The position numbers and the translations under genes were made by a program. 64,000 nucleotides of DNA from Superficieibacter sp. 1612_C1 (GTDB taxonomy: Bacteria; Pseudomonadota; Gammaproteobacteria; Enterobacterales; Enterobacteriaceae), in the NCBI RefSeq assembly GCF_015234305.1, contig NZ_JADGMI010000001.1, forward strand, positions 496,001-560,000, written 5' to 3'. The notes under the pieces are model-generated. The model was not told the origin of the DNA. It saw only the letters and a list, made by a program, of their open reading frames with translations, and did no database searches. Every line of letters begins with the position of its first letter. The first letter of the stretch is position 1. This document shows, one piece after another, positions 20,195 to 29,722 of the stretch.

Positions 20195-21211
20195 TTAGTC
20201 TGAATAACCTTGCGGATGGCGAGACTGCCAGTGCCAGGTGTCCTGCGCCATTTGATCAAGGGTGCGGGAAACGCGCCAGTCCAGTTCTTTATCTGCCTTG
20301 CTGGCATCAGCCCAGTAAGCCGGAAGATCGCCATCACGACGCGGGGCGAAATGGTAATTGACCGGTTTACCACAGGCTTTGCTGAAGGCGTTGACCACAT
20401 CCAGCACGCTGCTACCCACGCCTGCGCCCAGGTTGTAGATATGTACGCCAGGTTTATCCGCCAGTTTCTGCATTGCCGCGACGTGGCCATCGGCCAGGTC
20501 CATGACGTGAATATAATCGCGTACGCCGGTGCCGTCTTCGGTCGGGTAGTCGTTACCAAAGATGGCCAGCGATTCGCGGCGACCCACGGCAACCTGCGCG
20601 ATATACGGCATCAGGTTATTCGGGATACCCTGTGGATCTTCGCCCATATCGCCCGACGGATGCGCGCCGACCGGGTTAAAGTAACGCAGCAGGGCGATGC
20701 TCCAGTCCGGCTGGGCTTTTTGCAGGTCGGTAAGGATCTGCTCGACCATCAGCTTGCTTTTGCCGTAAGGGCTTTGCGGCGTCCCGGTCGGGAAGCTTTC
20801 AACGTAAGGGATTTTTGGCTGGTCGCCATAGACGGTTGCAGAGGAGCTAAAAATGAAGTTTTTAACGTTGGCTGAGCGCATGGCCGAAATCAGACGCAGC
20901 GTACCGTTAACGTTGTTATCATAGTACTCCAGCGGCTTAGCCACGGATTCACCGACCGCTTTCAGACCGGCAAAGTGGATCACGGCATCAATATTGTGAT
21001 CGTGCAAAATTTCCGTCATCAGCGCTTCGTTACGGATATCGCCTTCGACAAAGGTCGGATGTTTGCCGCTAAGACGTTCGATAACCGGCATTACGCTGCG
21101 TTTGCTGTTACACAGGTTGTCCAGAATGATGACATCGTGGCCGTTTTGCAGCAGTTGCACACAGGTATGACTCCCAATGTAACCGCTACCACCAGTAACC
21201 AGAACTCTCAT
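20195..21211 (-). CDS. galE: UDP-glucose 4-epimerase
   Basis: 338 residues from MRVLVTGGSGYIGSH, with GGAG six bases upstream. Short-chain dehydrogenase fold with NAD tightly bound: GGSGYIG Rossmann loop, catalytic Ser in SSSATVYG and YxxxK in YGKSK. It interconverts UDP-glucose and UDP-galactose, for galactose use and for envelope sugar supply. The internal Gal operator lies inside its first codons. First gene of galETKM. Confidence 0.97.
   Translation of the reverse strand: MRVLVTGGSGYIGSHTCVQLLQNGHDVIILDNLCNSKRSVMPVIERLSGKHPTFVEGDIRNEALMTEILHDHNIDAVIHFAGLKAVGESVAKPLEYYDNNVNGTLRLISAMRSANVKNFIFSSSATVYGDQPKIPYVESFPTGTPQSPYGKSKLMVEQILTDLQKAQPDWSIALLRYFNPVGAHPSGDMGEDPQGIPNNLMPYIAQVAVGRRESLAIFGNDYPTEDGTGVRDYIHVMDLADGHVAAMQKLADKPGVHIYNLGAGVGSSVLDVVNAFSKACGKPVNYHFAPRRDGDLPAYWADASKADKELDWRVSRTLDQMAQDTWHWQSRHPQGYSD
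21177..21192. promoter_or_regulatory. Internal gal operator OI
   Basis: On the minus strand GTGGTAGCGGTTACAT, within galE codons 6-12. This equals the E. coli internal operator bound by GalR/GalS, which loops to the external operator. Confidence 0.85.
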
Positions 21212-21247
21212 TTTTCGCTCCATCATGCTTATGATATGTGATTAAGA

Positions 21248-21305
21248 TAGCATAACAAAGATGCGAAAAGTGTGACATGGAATAAGTTTGTGGAATCGCT
21301 TACAC
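21248..21305 (-). promoter_or_regulatory. gal promoter with CRP half-site and external operator OE
   Basis: On the minus strand the operator GTGTAAGCGATTCCAC (21290-21305) differs from the remembered E. coli OE at one position. It is followed by the CRP region (TTCCATGTCACA) and a -10-like TATGCTA (21248-21254) as at E. coli galP2. The sequence where E. coli has the P1 -10 (TATGGTT) reads TATCTTA here, so the balance of the two promoters may differ. Confidence 0.85.
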
Positions 21306-21490
21306 TAAAATTCAACGCCAGCGTAAAGCGACAAAAGAACCTTAAAATCAAAAAGTTACATAAAGGTATGATAAATCCTAAAATCGCTTTGCGTAATATC
21401 GTTGTTTTCACTCACCAATTACCCTTGCCGTCATTAATGAAAACCGTAAATGGGCGGTGTTAAAATGTTTTGAAACAAAAGGAGCAAGAA

Positions 21491-22243
21491 ATGAATACGT
21501 TTTACTCGACGGTCGCGGGCGGCAAAGTGCGCTGGCAGGCGCTACCGGGAAAAGGCGATCCGGTCGTATTTATCCATGGACTCGGCTGTGCTTCCTCTTA
21601 TGAATACCCGCGCATCGTCGCAGATGAACAATTTGGCGGACGAGCGGCAATCCTCATCGATTTACCAGGAAGCGGTTATAGTGAACGGCCGATGGCATTT
21701 AGCTACCGTACCAGCGATCAGGCGCGGGCGATAATAGAACTGCTGGGTAACCTTAATTTGCCGCGTTTTTATTTATATGGTCACAGTATGGGCGGCAGTA
21801 TTGCGATTGAAATCGCCACGCTTATCATCGATCGCGTTCTGGCGCTGGCGGTCTCTGAACCGAACTTTTCGGCTGGCGGCGGGATGTTTAGTCGCCAGAT
21901 TGTCGCGCAGCCGGAAGAGGCGTTTGTGCGCGATGGCTACGCTGCGCTGTTAGCCGCTGAAACAACGGCCTGGGCAGGATCGCTGCAAAGTAATGCCCCG
22001 TGGGCGGTATGGCGCGGAGCAAAGAGTTTAGTCGATGGCATAACACCTTCGTGGCTGACGCTATTTCAGTCATTGCGCTGCCCGCATACCCTTATCGTGG
22101 GTGAACTGACGGAGCCTGATACCGATGTGGAAAGGGTACGGGCGTCGGGTATTCCTGTCCTGACGATTGAAAAGGCAGGGCACTCAATGTCATGGGAAAA
22201 CCCGTCCGCGCTGGCGGATGCGCTCGCCAGCGTATTCCGTTAA
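21491..22243 (+). CDS. Alpha/beta-hydrolase, function unknown
   Basis: 250 residues starting MNTFYSTVAGG, chosen because AAGGAG sits six bases before this ATG; a TTG at 21470 would add seven residues. Typical alpha/beta-hydrolase fold: oxyanion segment FIHGLGCASS (28-36), nucleophile elbow GHSMGG with Ser99, and His231 in KAGHSMSWENP; the acidic residue is probably Asp210 or Asp212. No signal peptide. Not present between galE and modF in K-12. It faces modF and the two stop codons share TTAA. Substrate cannot be inferred; the family includes esterases, C-C hydrolases and lactonases. Confidence 0.8.
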   Translation: MNTFYSTVAGGKVRWQALPGKGDPVVFIHGLGCASSYEYPRIVADEQFGGRAAILIDLPGSGYSERPMAFSYRTSDQARAIIELLGNLNLPRFYLYGHSMGGSIAIEIATLIIDRVLALAVSEPNFSAGGGMFSRQIVAQPEEAFVRDGYAALLAAETTAWAGSLQSNAPWAVWRGAKSLVDGITPSWLTLFQSLRCPHTLIVGELTEPDTDVERVRASGIPVLTIEKAGHSMSWENPSALADALASVFR

Positions 22244-23709
22244 AGCGCGTCCAGCGAGTAACGGTAGCTTTCGCCCTCCGGCACAAATGCTAACCGGTGG
22301 GTGATGCATTCTGGCGCGTCTTCCGCATGGTGCGAAACGAACAGGAGTTGTGTTTCGCCTTCACCAATCAGAATATCGACAAAGCGGCGAACGAGCTGGC
22401 GGTTAAGCGGATCGAGTCCCTGAAGCGGCTCGTCAAGGATCAAGAGCGTCGGATGTTTTACCAGCGCGCGGGCAATCAGCGCCAGCCGCTGTTGTCCCCA
22501 GGAAAGACTGTGGAAAGGGGCGTCGGCGGTGCGATTATCCATGCCAAGGATATCCAGCCACTGCTGTACCAGTTTATGCTGCCGGTCGGACACCGCCTGA
22601 TAAATCCCGATCGAGTCAAAATAGCCGGAGAGGATCACGTTACGCACGGTGGTACTGACGCGGTAATCCAGATGCAGGCTGCTGCTGACGTAGCCGATAT
22701 GTTTTTTGATGTCCCAGATGGTTTCTCCGCTGCCGCGACGACGACCGAATAGCGTCAAATCGTTGCTGTACCCCTGGGGATGGTCGCCCGTAATCAAACT
22801 CAGTAGCGTCGATTTGCCTGCGCCGTTAGGGCCGATGATTTGCCAGTGTTCGCCGGGGTTTACCGTCCAGCTAAGATGATTGAGAATGGGGCGATCGTCA
22901 TAAGAGACGACGCCATCATTGAGAATAATACGCGGGGCGTTGGCGGCAAGCGTCAGGCGCACCGACGGCTCGTCAGGTTCAGGCAGCATAATACCTTCCA
23001 GACGTTCACTGTGCGCCAGCTGACCGATCAGCGCCTGCTGCAATAAGGTCTCTTTTTCGCCCGTGTCGATCAGCGTGCAGTCAGCCAGTACGCCAGCGTG
23101 CCGCACGAAAGCGGGGATCTCATCAAAGCGATTGAGGACCAGCACAATCGTATAGCCCTGATCATTAAGCGTCGCCAGCAGCGCAGCCAGCTGTTCACGC
23201 GATGCCACGTCCAGCCCGTCAAACGGCTCGTCAAGGATCAGCAAATCCGGCTCGGACATCAGCGCCTGGCAGAGCAGAGTTTTACGGGTTTCCCCGGTAG
23301 AAAGGTATTTGAAACGGCGGGTAAGCAGCGATGTGATACCAAACCGGGCGGCAAGCTGTGCACAGCGTTCGGGATTTTTTACCTCATCCTGAATAATGTC
23401 TGCCGTCGTGCGCCCGGTATCGTCTTCGCCCGGACTCAGCAGATCGGTATTGTTACGCTGCCATTCATCGCTGACCAGCTTTTGCAGTTGTTCAAAAGAA
23501 AGGCGGATTGTGCGCGAAAAACGACTCTCTCGCGTGCCTTTACCCAGTGGCAGTTCGCCAGCGAGTGCCCTGGCGAGGGCCGATTTACCGCTGCCATTCG
23601 TGCCGACAAAGGCCCAGCTTTCACCAGTACCTAGCGTCAGTTCAGGAATGGTAAGAACGCGTGTATCGCTCAGATGAAACGTGCCTTGCGAAATATGCAA
23701 CAATGACAT
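22240..23709 (-). CDS. modF: ModF, molybdate-operon tandem ABC ATPase
   Basis: 489 residues with two ABC ATPase domains. Domain 1 has Walker A GTNGSGKS (about 36-43), signature YLSTGETRK and Walker B LLILDEPFDG; domain 2 has [19 protein letters not shown] and LLILDEPLQG. No membrane part. It is cotranscribed with modE upstream (65-base gap). In E. coli it has been named PhrA/ModF and its role, possibly in molybdate or damage response, is not settled. Ends against the convergent hydrolase gene. Confidence 0.93.
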   Translation of the reverse strand: MSLLHISQGTFHLSDTRVLTIPELTLGTGESWAFVGTNGSGKSALARALAGELPLGKGTRESRFSRTIRLSFEQLQKLVSDEWQRNNTDLLSPGEDDTGRTTADIIQDEVKNPERCAQLAARFGITSLLTRRFKYLSTGETRKTLLCQALMSEPDLLILDEPFDGLDVASREQLAALLATLNDQGYTIVLVLNRFDEIPAFVRHAGVLADCTLIDTGEKETLLQQALIGQLAHSERLEGIMLPEPDEPSVRLTLAANAPRIILNDGVVSYDDRPILNHLSWTVNPGEHWQIIGPNGAGKSTLLSLITGDHPQGYSNDLTLFGRRRGSGETIWDIKKHIGYVSSSLHLDYRVSTTVRNVILSGYFDSIGIYQAVSDRQHKLVQQWLDILGMDNRTADAPFHSLSWGQQRLALIARALVKHPTLLILDEPLQGLDPLNRQLVRRFVDILIGEGETQLLFVSHHAEDAPECITHRLAFVPEGESYRYSLDAL

Positions 23710-23774
23710 TCTGTATCCCGTTTTTTGCAGTGTTTTAAACAGGGATACGATTTCCTGGACGGATTGTCAATAAT

Positions 23775-24563
23775 TCAACACAGCGTGGCGATAATCACCC
23801 GATCGGCATTGAAATACGCGATCACCTCGCTACCGGCTTCAAGCCCGACCGCGCGATCAACAGGAAGAGTAGCGCAAAGAATCTGACCGTCCGGGAGCGT
23901 CATCAGCACTTCGCACTGTTCCACACCACGCTCAATATGGCTTATAACACCGGTGAGCTGGTTATCAGCTTCCGCCGCCTCGGCGCGATCCTGCGTTATA
24001 TTGACCCAGGGCGCTTTCAGGAGCACCAGCACTTCCTTTCCTTCATCCAGCCCAAGACGCTCGCCGCTCTGCGCAGTAATCGCCACTTTCATCCGGGTCT
24101 CACCATCCGCCAGTAAGATGTCCACATGCTGCTGAACCCGATCGTGATCGCGTCCGGTGACGGTGCCGAACCACTGATTACGGGCGCTGGTTTGCAGCGA
24201 GAAGCGGGAGATCGCTGCCAGCAGGCTGTTCAGCGGCAGGCCGTCATCCAGACTCAGCACATCAAACGCTTTTTGCTGGATCTGCGCCAGCAGATCGTAT
24301 AGTTCAATCAGCCGTTGACCGTAGCGGGTGAGCAGTGCACCGCCGCCGCCTTTACCGCCGGTGGCTCTGTCCACCAGCGGCTGATCGCTGAGCTGATTCA
24401 TTTCATTGATCGCATCCCAGGCGCTTTTATAGCTGATCCCCGCATCTTTTGCGCCCTGGCTAATAGAGCCGGTTTGCGCGATATGCTTGAGCAGAGTAAT
24501 GCGGCGCGGATCGGCAAAAAGGCGCTGCTGGAGTTTCAGTGTGAGAAGAATTTCAGCCTGCAT
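23775..24563 (-). CDS. modE: Molybdate-responsive transcriptional regulator ModE
   Basis: 262 residues from MQAEILLTLK, with AGGA seven bases upstream of the ATG. N-terminal winged helix-turn-helix (about 1-110; SISQGAKDAGISYKSAWDAI) and two C-terminal Mop/TOBE domains (SARNQWFGTV and ADNQLTGVISHIERG) that bind molybdate. ModE with molybdate represses modABC and activates molybdoenzyme genes. It is divergent from acrZ and modABC; a ModE-type palindrome lies before modA. Confidence 0.96.
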   Translation of the reverse strand: MQAEILLTLKLQQRLFADPRRITLLKHIAQTGSISQGAKDAGISYKSAWDAINEMNQLSDQPLVDRATGGKGGGGALLTRYGQRLIELYDLLAQIQQKAFDVLSLDDGLPLNSLLAAISRFSLQTSARNQWFGTVTGRDHDRVQQHVDILLADGETRMKVAITAQSGERLGLDEGKEVLVLLKAPWVNITQDRAEAAEADNQLTGVISHIERGVEQCEVLMTLPDGQILCATLPVDRAVGLEAGSEVIAYFNADRVIIATLC

Positions 24564-24692
24564 AACCATGTCCTGGCAAAAAGCGTATTGTGACGTAAAT
24601 GGCTGCGGACGCCAACCACACCGCACAAATCGGCAGTGCTTTTCACCGAAATCCGGTTAGAATAGACTTATTCACAATGTCTGGAGTTCACC

Positions 24693-24842
24693 ATGTTAGA
24701 GTTGTTGAAAAGTCTGGTTTTTGCCGTAATCATGGTCCCGGTGGTGATGGCTGTCATCCTGGGGTTAATCTACGGCCTCGGTGAAGTGTTTAACATTTTC
24801 TCCGGGGTGGGTCACAAAGACCGCTCTGAGCAACGCCGCTGA
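24693..24842 (+). CDS. acrZ: AcrZ, small accessory protein of AcrAB-TolC
   Basis: 49 codons beginning [20 protein letters not shown], one long membrane helix. AcrZ binds AcrB and tunes which drugs the AcrAB-TolC pump exports. GGAG seven bases upstream of the ATG. The helix matches E. coli nearly perfectly, whereas the C-terminal tail ([10 protein letters not shown]) differs from the E. coli tail. Monocistronic, terminator seven bases after the stop. Located between modE and modA as in K-12. Confidence 0.93.
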   Translation: MLELLKSLVFAVIMVPVVMAVILGLIYGLGEVFNIFSGVGHKDRSEQRR

Positions 24843-24848
24843 TTCCCC

Positions 24849-24873
24849 AAACGCCCGTTTTTAACGGGCGTTT
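24849..24873 (+). terminator. Terminator of acrZ
   Basis: AAACGCCCG-tttttaa-CGGGCGTTT followed by CTCCCTT; strong stem, weak U-tract. Confidence 0.8.
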
Positions 24874-24954
24874 CTCCCTTAAGTTTTCTCCTTTATTGCC
24901 GATAGACTACCCATTGCACGGTAGCAATTAACGCTGGGAAAAATCTGAGCTTGT

Positions 24955-24978
24955 CGCTATATTATCGCATATATAACG
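24955..24978. promoter_or_regulatory. ModE operator of modABC
   Basis: CGCTATAT-N8-ATATAACG is a near-perfect inverted repeat of the ModE type (CGTTATAT half-site) and lies 20 bases before modA. Molybdate-bound ModE is expected to repress modABC here. Confidence 0.85.
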
Positions 24979-24997
24979 ACACTCACAGGAGTTAAAG

Positions 24998-25771
24998 ATG
25001 GCACGTACATGGGTACGCTTTTTTGCAGGGGCAACGTTAACACTGACCGTCGCCGGACATGCGCTGGCAGATGAAGGTAAAATCACCGTTTTCGCCGCCG
25101 CGTCGCTGACCAATGCGATGCAGGACATTGCTAAAGAATACAAAAAAGAGAAAAACGTCGAAGTGGTCTCTTCTTTTGCCTCTTCGTCCACGCTGGCGCG
25201 GCAGATTGAAGCCGGTGCCCCTGCGGATCTGTTTATTTCTGCCGATCAGAAATGGATGGACTATGCGGTAGATAAAAAAGCTATCGACACGTCCAGCCGT
25301 GAAACGCTGCTGGGTAACAGCCTGGTCGCCGTTGCGCCAAAAGCCAGCAAACTGGACAAGATAACGATTGACGCCAAAACCGACTGGACACGCCTGTTAG
25401 ACGGTGGCCGTCTGGCCGTTGGCGATCCGGACCACGTTCCGGCGGGCATTTATGCCAAAGAAGCGCTGCAAAAATTAGGTGCATGGGAGACGCTTTCCCC
25501 GAAACTGGCTCCGGCGGAAGACGTTCGCGGCGCGCTGGCACTGGTGGAACGCAATGAAGCCCCGCTGGGTATCGTGTACGGTTCCGATGCTGTTGCCAGC
25601 AAGGGCGTGAAAGTGGTCGGTACCTTCCCGGAAGATTCACACAAGAAAGTGGAATACCCGCTGGCAATTATCGACGGGCATAAAAACGCTACCGTCAGCG
25701 CGTTTTACGACTATCTGAAAGGACCGCAGGCGTCTGCGATTTTTAAACGTTACGGATTCACTACTCGCTAA
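24998..25771 (+). CDS. modA: Molybdate-binding periplasmic protein
   Basis: 257 residues, E. coli length, with a signal peptide of 24 residues (ending GHALA). Solute-binding protein of the molybdate/tungstate ABC importer. The anion-binding serines fall in FAAASLTNAM and SSFASSSTLARQ, with ligands later in DPDHVPAGIYA. AGGAG eight bases upstream of the ATG. Its TAA overlaps the modB ATG by one base. Confidence 0.97.
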   Translation: MARTWVRFFAGATLTLTVAGHALADEGKITVFAAASLTNAMQDIAKEYKKEKNVEVVSSFASSSTLARQIEAGAPADLFISADQKWMDYAVDKKAIDTSSRETLLGNSLVAVAPKASKLDKITIDAKTDWTRLLDGGRLAVGDPDHVPAGIYAKEALQKLGAWETLSPKLAPAEDVRGALALVERNEAPLGIVYGSDAVASKGVKVVGTFPEDSHKKVEYPLAIIDGHKNATVSAFYDYLKGPQASAIFKRYGFTTR

Positions 25772-26460
25772 TGATACTGACCGATCCCGAATGGCAGGCC
25801 GTGCTGCTGAGCCTCAAAGTCTCTTCTCTGGCAGTTATCTTCAGTTTGCCTTTTGGGATCTTCTTCGCCTGGTTGCTGGTGAGACGCCATTTTCCAGGCA
25901 AAGCGCTGCTGGATAGCCTGCTCCATCTACCGCTGGTGCTGCCGCCGGTGGTGGTGGGCTATTTGCTGCTGGTGTCGATGGGCCGCCGTGGGGCGATCGG
26001 CGCGTGGCTCTACGACTGGTTTGGCATCACGCTGGCATTTAGCTGGCGCGGTGCGGTACTGGCGGCGGCGGTGATGTCCTTCCCGCTGATGGTGCGCGCC
26101 ATCCGGCTGGCGCTGGAAGGGGTGGACGTCAAACTGGAGCAGGCAGCCTGTACCCTTGGCGCTGGCCGCTTTCGCGTCTTCTTTACCATCACGCTGCCGC
26201 TGATGCTGCCGGGAATTATTGCCGGTACGGTGCTGGCGTTTGCCCGTTCGCTGGGAGAATTTGGCGCGACCATTACTTTTGTGTCTAACATCCCTGGCGA
26301 GACGCGAACCATTCCTTCAGCGATGTATACCCTGATCCAGATGCCCGGTGGCGAAAGCGCCGCCGCCCGCCTGTGTGTGATTTCCATCGTGCTGGCGATG
26401 ATTTCTCTGCTCATTTCTGAATGGCTGGCGCGGATAAGCCGCGCGCGGACGGGGAAATAA
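25771..26460 (+). CDS. modB: Molybdate ABC transporter permease
   Basis: 229 residues with five predicted transmembrane helices and the cytoplasmic EAA loop ([21 protein letters not shown]) that docks ModC. It forms the inner-membrane channel of ModABC. Translation is likely coupled to modA by the TAATG overlap; modC starts two bases after its stop. Confidence 0.97.
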   Translation: MILTDPEWQAVLLSLKVSSLAVIFSLPFGIFFAWLLVRRHFPGKALLDSLLHLPLVLPPVVVGYLLLVSMGRRGAIGAWLYDWFGITLAFSWRGAVLAAAVMSFPLMVRAIRLALEGVDVKLEQAACTLGAGRFRVFFTITLPLMLPGIIAGTVLAFARSLGEFGATITFVSNIPGETRTIPSAMYTLIQMPGGESAAARLCVISIVLAMISLLISEWLARISRARTGK

Positions 26461-26462
26461 CC

Positions 26463-27521
26463 ATGCTGGAACTTAACTTTACCCAGACGCTCGGCAACCA
26501 CTGTCTCTCTATCAACGAAACGCTGCCTGCCAGCGGGATCACGGCGATTTTCGGCGTCTCCGGCGCGGGTAAAACGTCGCTTATCAACGCCATTAGCGGT
26601 CTGACGCGTCCGGAAAAGGGACGTATTGTTTTAAATAATCGGGTGCTCAGCGACGCGGATAAACGCCTCTTTCTGTCGCCGGATAAGCGCCGCGTGGGCT
26701 ACGTTTTTCAGGATGCCCGCCTGTTCCCGCACTATAAGGTGCGCGGAAATTTACGCTACGGGATGGCAAAAAGCATGGCCGGGCAGTTCGATAAGCTGGT
26801 GGCGCTGTTGGGTATCGAGGCGCTACTTGATCGCCTGCCGGGAAGCTTGTCCGGCGGTGAAAAGCAGCGGGTAGCGATTGGTCGTGCGCTGTTAACTGCG
26901 CCGGAACTGCTGTTGCTTGATGAGCCGCTGGCCTCACTGGATATTCCCCGCAAACGCGAACTGCTGCCTTATCTGCAACGGCTGGCGCGGGAGATCAATA
27001 TTCCGATGCTGTACGTCAGTCATTCGCTGGATGAAATTCTGCACCTGGCAGATAACGTGCTGGTGCTGGAAGGGGGACTGGTTAAAGCGTTTGGCCCACT
27101 GGAAGAGGTCTGGGGCAGCAGCGTGATGCATCCCTGGTTGCCGCAGGATCAGCAGAGCAGCATCCTGAAGGTCAGCATACTGGAGCATCATCCGCACTAT
27201 GCGATGACCGCACTGGCACTTGGCGATCAGCATCTGTGGGTGAATAAAATTGATCGTCCGGTCCAGTCAGCGCTGCGAATACGCATTCAGGCGTCGGACG
27301 TGTCGCTGGTGCTCCAGCCACCGCAGCAGACCAGCATTCGTAATATTCTGCGCGCGAAAGTGGCGCAGTGCCTGGACGATAACGGTCAGGTTGAAGTGCA
27401 ACTGGAGATTGGCAGCCGCACGCTGTGGGCGCGGATCAGCCCGTGGGCCAGGGATGAGCTGGGGATCAAACCTGGCCTGTGGCTGTACGCACAAATCAAA
27501 AGCGTGTCGATAACCGCCTGA
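26463..27521 (+). CDS. modC: Molybdate ABC transporter ATP-binding protein
   Basis: 352 residues from [11 protein letters not shown], the E. coli start; an in-frame start at 26421 inside modB is unlikely. Walker [10 protein letters not shown] (about 31-39), signature [15 protein letters not shown], Walker [14 protein letters not shown]-loop YVSHSLDE, and a C-terminal TOBE/Mop domain (about 290-352) that senses the anion. It energises molybdate import. Its TGA abuts the reverse stop of ybhA with no base between. Confidence 0.97.
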   Translation: MLELNFTQTLGNHCLSINETLPASGITAIFGVSGAGKTSLINAISGLTRPEKGRIVLNNRVLSDADKRLFLSPDKRRVGYVFQDARLFPHYKVRGNLRYGMAKSMAGQFDKLVALLGIEALLDRLPGSLSGGEKQRVAIGRALLTAPELLLLDEPLASLDIPRKRELLPYLQRLAREINIPMLYVSHSLDEILHLADNVLVLEGGLVKAFGPLEEVWGSSVMHPWLPQDQQSSILKVSILEHHPHYAMTALALGDQHLWVNKIDRPVQSALRIRIQASDVSLVLQPPQQTSIRNILRAKVAQCLDDNGQVEVQLEIGSRTLWARISPWARDELGIKPGLWLYAQIKSVSITA

Positions 27522-28340
27522 TCATAGCAGGTGCGAGTAGATAAACTGCGCGATGCTGTCTTCGGTGTTTTCGCCGATCACCACATTGGCTCGCGCTTTC
27601 ACTTCCTCAACCGCATTACCCATCGCTACGCCAGTGCCTGCGGCTTCCAGCATACTAATGTCGTTCTGGTTATCGCCAAAGGCTACCACGTCCTGCATGG
27701 ACCAGCCCTGCGACTCAACCCACTGCGTCAGACGCTTGCCTTTGCTGTTGCCGTGCCGCGCCACATCGACCTGATCCTGCCACGACCATTCGCACTCCAG
27801 CGCCAGCGTCTCGCCCACGTTAAGGGCAAAGTCCTGAAGCTTGCTAATGTTCTCGTCCGTCAGGGCAAATTTCCACACCGCGTTGACGTCCTGCGCCGCC
27901 TGGCTCAGTGAATCAACCTGCGTGAAGACAGGACGTTGCGCTTCCGGCAGGGTTTGCGCCCATTTGCTCATCCGGATCACGTGCCCGGTTGGGCGTTCAT
28001 ATAGCATGGCGTCATCCACATACATCAGTCCGTGGATATTGTAGTCATTCAGCATTTCAATTAGTTGCAGCGCTTTAGGGACTGGCATCGGATCGGCGGT
28101 CAGGACTTTTTTTGCATGATAATCATACAAATAGGTGCCATTACAGCAGATAGCAGGTGTATCTAACGCCAGTGCCTGATAAAAAGGATGAATAGCAACG
28201 TGATGTCGCCCGGTGACAATAATCAGTTGATAGCCTGCCGCTTTGGCACGCATAAGGGCTTCAACGGATGAAGGGAGAAAAGTTTTTTGCGGGGTCAGCA
28301 GGGTGCCGTCTAAATCCAGGGCGATAACGCGCGTGGTCAT
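27522..28340 (-). CDS. ybhA: Pyridoxal phosphate phosphatase YbhA (HAD, Cof type)
   Basis: 272 residues, E. coli length. HAD-superfamily type IIB (Cof) hydrolase: motif I DLDGTLL (Asp9 and Asp11), motif II TGRH, motif III lysine in NSKGKRL, motif IV GDNQNDISML. In E. coli YbhA removes phosphate from pyridoxal 5'-phosphate and is linked to vitamin B6 homeostasis. It converges on modC without spacing and is divergent from pgl. Confidence 0.93.
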   Translation of the reverse strand: MTTRVIALDLDGTLLTPQKTFLPSSVEALMRAKAAGYQLIIVTGRHHVAIHPFYQALALDTPAICCNGTYLYDYHAKKVLTADPMPVPKALQLIEMLNDYNIHGLMYVDDAMLYERPTGHVIRMSKWAQTLPEAQRPVFTQVDSLSQAAQDVNAVWKFALTDENISKLQDFALNVGETLALECEWSWQDQVDVARHGNSKGKRLTQWVESQGWSMQDVVAFGDNQNDISMLEAAGTGVAMGNAVEEVKARANVVIGENTEDSIAQFIYSHLL

Positions 28341-28485
28341 TCGTTTTTCCTGTCACAGAGTTAATATAATAGCGTTGTGCGATGGTACACCGCAGTGCAG
28401 ACAGGACAAATAAATTCAGCATTTACGGTCAAAAAAGACTATCCTGGTTATTTACTTCCACTCTGTTGTAAGGAAAGGAGTATTC

Positions 28486-29481
28486 ATGAAACAAACCGTT
28501 TATACCGCCAGCCCGGAAAGCCAGCAGATCCATGTCTGGAGCCTTAATCCAGAAGGTTCGCTGACCCTGGTTCAGGTCGTCGACGTGCCGGGTCAGGTGC
28601 AGCCGATGGTGGTCAGCCCGGATAAACGCTACCTCTATGTTGGCGTGCGTCCCGAGTTCCGCGTGCTGGCGTATCGTATTGCGCCGGACAACGGTGCCCT
28701 CACTTTCGCGGCAGAAGCGCCGTTACCGGGCAGCCCGACCCATATCTCTACCGATCATAGCGGACGCTTTATTTTCAGTGCCTCCTACAATGCGGGCAGC
28801 GTCGGCGTAGTACGTTTGCAGGAGGGGTTGCCGGTCGAAACGGTCGACGTAGTGGAAGGGCTGGAAGGTTGCCATTCAGCGAATATCTCTCCGGACAACC
28901 GCACGCTGTGGGTGCCAGCGCTGAAACAGGATCGTATCTGCCTGTTTTCCCTTAGTGACGACGGTAAACTGGTCGCGCAAACGCCGGAAGATGTTAAAAC
29001 GGTGGAAGGCGCAGGGCCGCGTCATATGGCGTTCCATCCGAACCACCAGTACGCCTATTGCGTGAACGAGCTGAACAGTTCGGTCGATGTCTGGGAGCTT
29101 AGCAACGCCCACGAGCAGATAGAGTGTATTCAGACGCTGGATATGATGCCTGCCGATTTTACCGATACCCGCTGGGCGGCGGATATCCATATCACGCCGG
29201 ATGGTCGCCATCTGTACACCTGTGACCGCACCTCAAGCACCATCACCATTTTCAGCGTCTCCGAAGATGGCAGCGTGCTGGCGGTTGAAGGTCATCAGCC
29301 GACTGAAACGCAGCCGCGCGGCTTTAACGTTGATCATAGTAATCAGTATCTCGTTGCCGCCGGGCAGAAGTCTCATCATATTGCCCTGTATGAAATTCAG
29401 GGCAAGCAGGGACTACTGGAAGAGAAAGGCCGCTACGCGGTAGGACAGGGGCCGATGTGGGTGGTGATTAACGCTTACTGA
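28486..29481 (+). CDS. pgl: 6-Phosphogluconolactonase
   Basis: 331 residues, E. coli Pgl (YbhE) length. Seven-bladed beta-propeller lactonase that hydrolyses 6-phosphogluconolactone in the oxidative pentose phosphate pathway. Family motifs seen: [52 protein letters not shown] and [18 protein letters not shown] lies just before the start. Followed by a hairpin terminator. The K-12 neighbours ybhD, ybhH and ybhI are missing on this side. Confidence 0.96.
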   Translation: MKQTVYTASPESQQIHVWSLNPEGSLTLVQVVDVPGQVQPMVVSPDKRYLYVGVRPEFRVLAYRIAPDNGALTFAAEAPLPGSPTHISTDHSGRFIFSASYNAGSVGVVRLQEGLPVETVDVVEGLEGCHSANISPDNRTLWVPALKQDRICLFSLSDDGKLVAQTPEDVKTVEGAGPRHMAFHPNHQYAYCVNELNSSVDVWELSNAHEQIECIQTLDMMPADFTDTRWAADIHITPDGRHLYTCDRTSSTITIFSVSEDGSVLAVEGHQPTETQPRGFNVDHSNQYLVAAGQKSHHIALYEIQGKQGLLEEKGRYAVGQGPMWVVINAY

Positions 29482-29486
29482 CAGAC

Positions 29487-29511
29487 AAAAAACCTCGCGA
29501 GCGCGAGGTTT
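29487..29511. terminator. Terminator after pgl
   Basis: AACCTCGC-gagc-GCGAGGTT stem. The minus-strand side is followed by TTTTTT, so it can also stop read-through from ybhC. Confidence 0.8.
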
Positions 29512-29552
29512 GACGTTAATGACAGATCTGGTTTTGCTATTGTGTGCACTTT

Positions 29553-29650
29553 TGCCGGGTGACGGCTTCGCCTTACCCGGCCTACAAAACCATCAACATC
29601 AATAAGTTATGCGTAACCCGTAGGCCTGTGCAAGCGAAGCGCCGCCAGGC
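29553..29650. repeat. Pair of REP (BIME) elements
   Basis: Two imperfect palindromes of the enteric REP type: GCCGGGTGACGGCTTCGCC..CCGGCC (29554-29582) and GTAGGCCTGTGCAAGCGAAG..CGCCAGGC (29620-29650), in opposite orientation, between pgl and ybhC. REP pairs occur in 3' untranslated regions and can bind gyrase or stabilise mRNA. Confidence 0.8.
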
Positions 29651-29682
29651 ATAATTCCACGGTATAACGTTTGTCAGCAGTC

Positions 29683-29707
29683 AAAGGGGGATTTATTCCC
29701 CCTTTTT
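29683..29707. terminator. Terminator of ybhC
   Basis: AAAGGGGG-atttatt-CCCCCTTT, 16 bases beyond the ybhC stop on the minus strand; T-tracts flank both sides. Confidence 0.75.
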
Positions 29708-29722
29708 GCTGTACAGATTTTA

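Noticed and set aside
24599-24784. 61-codon frame overlapping acrZ
   Set aside because: It is in another frame than the recognisable acrZ and has no support.
29482-29722. Possible small RNA between pgl and ybhC
   Set aside because: Explained by a terminator, a REP pair and a second terminator hairpin.
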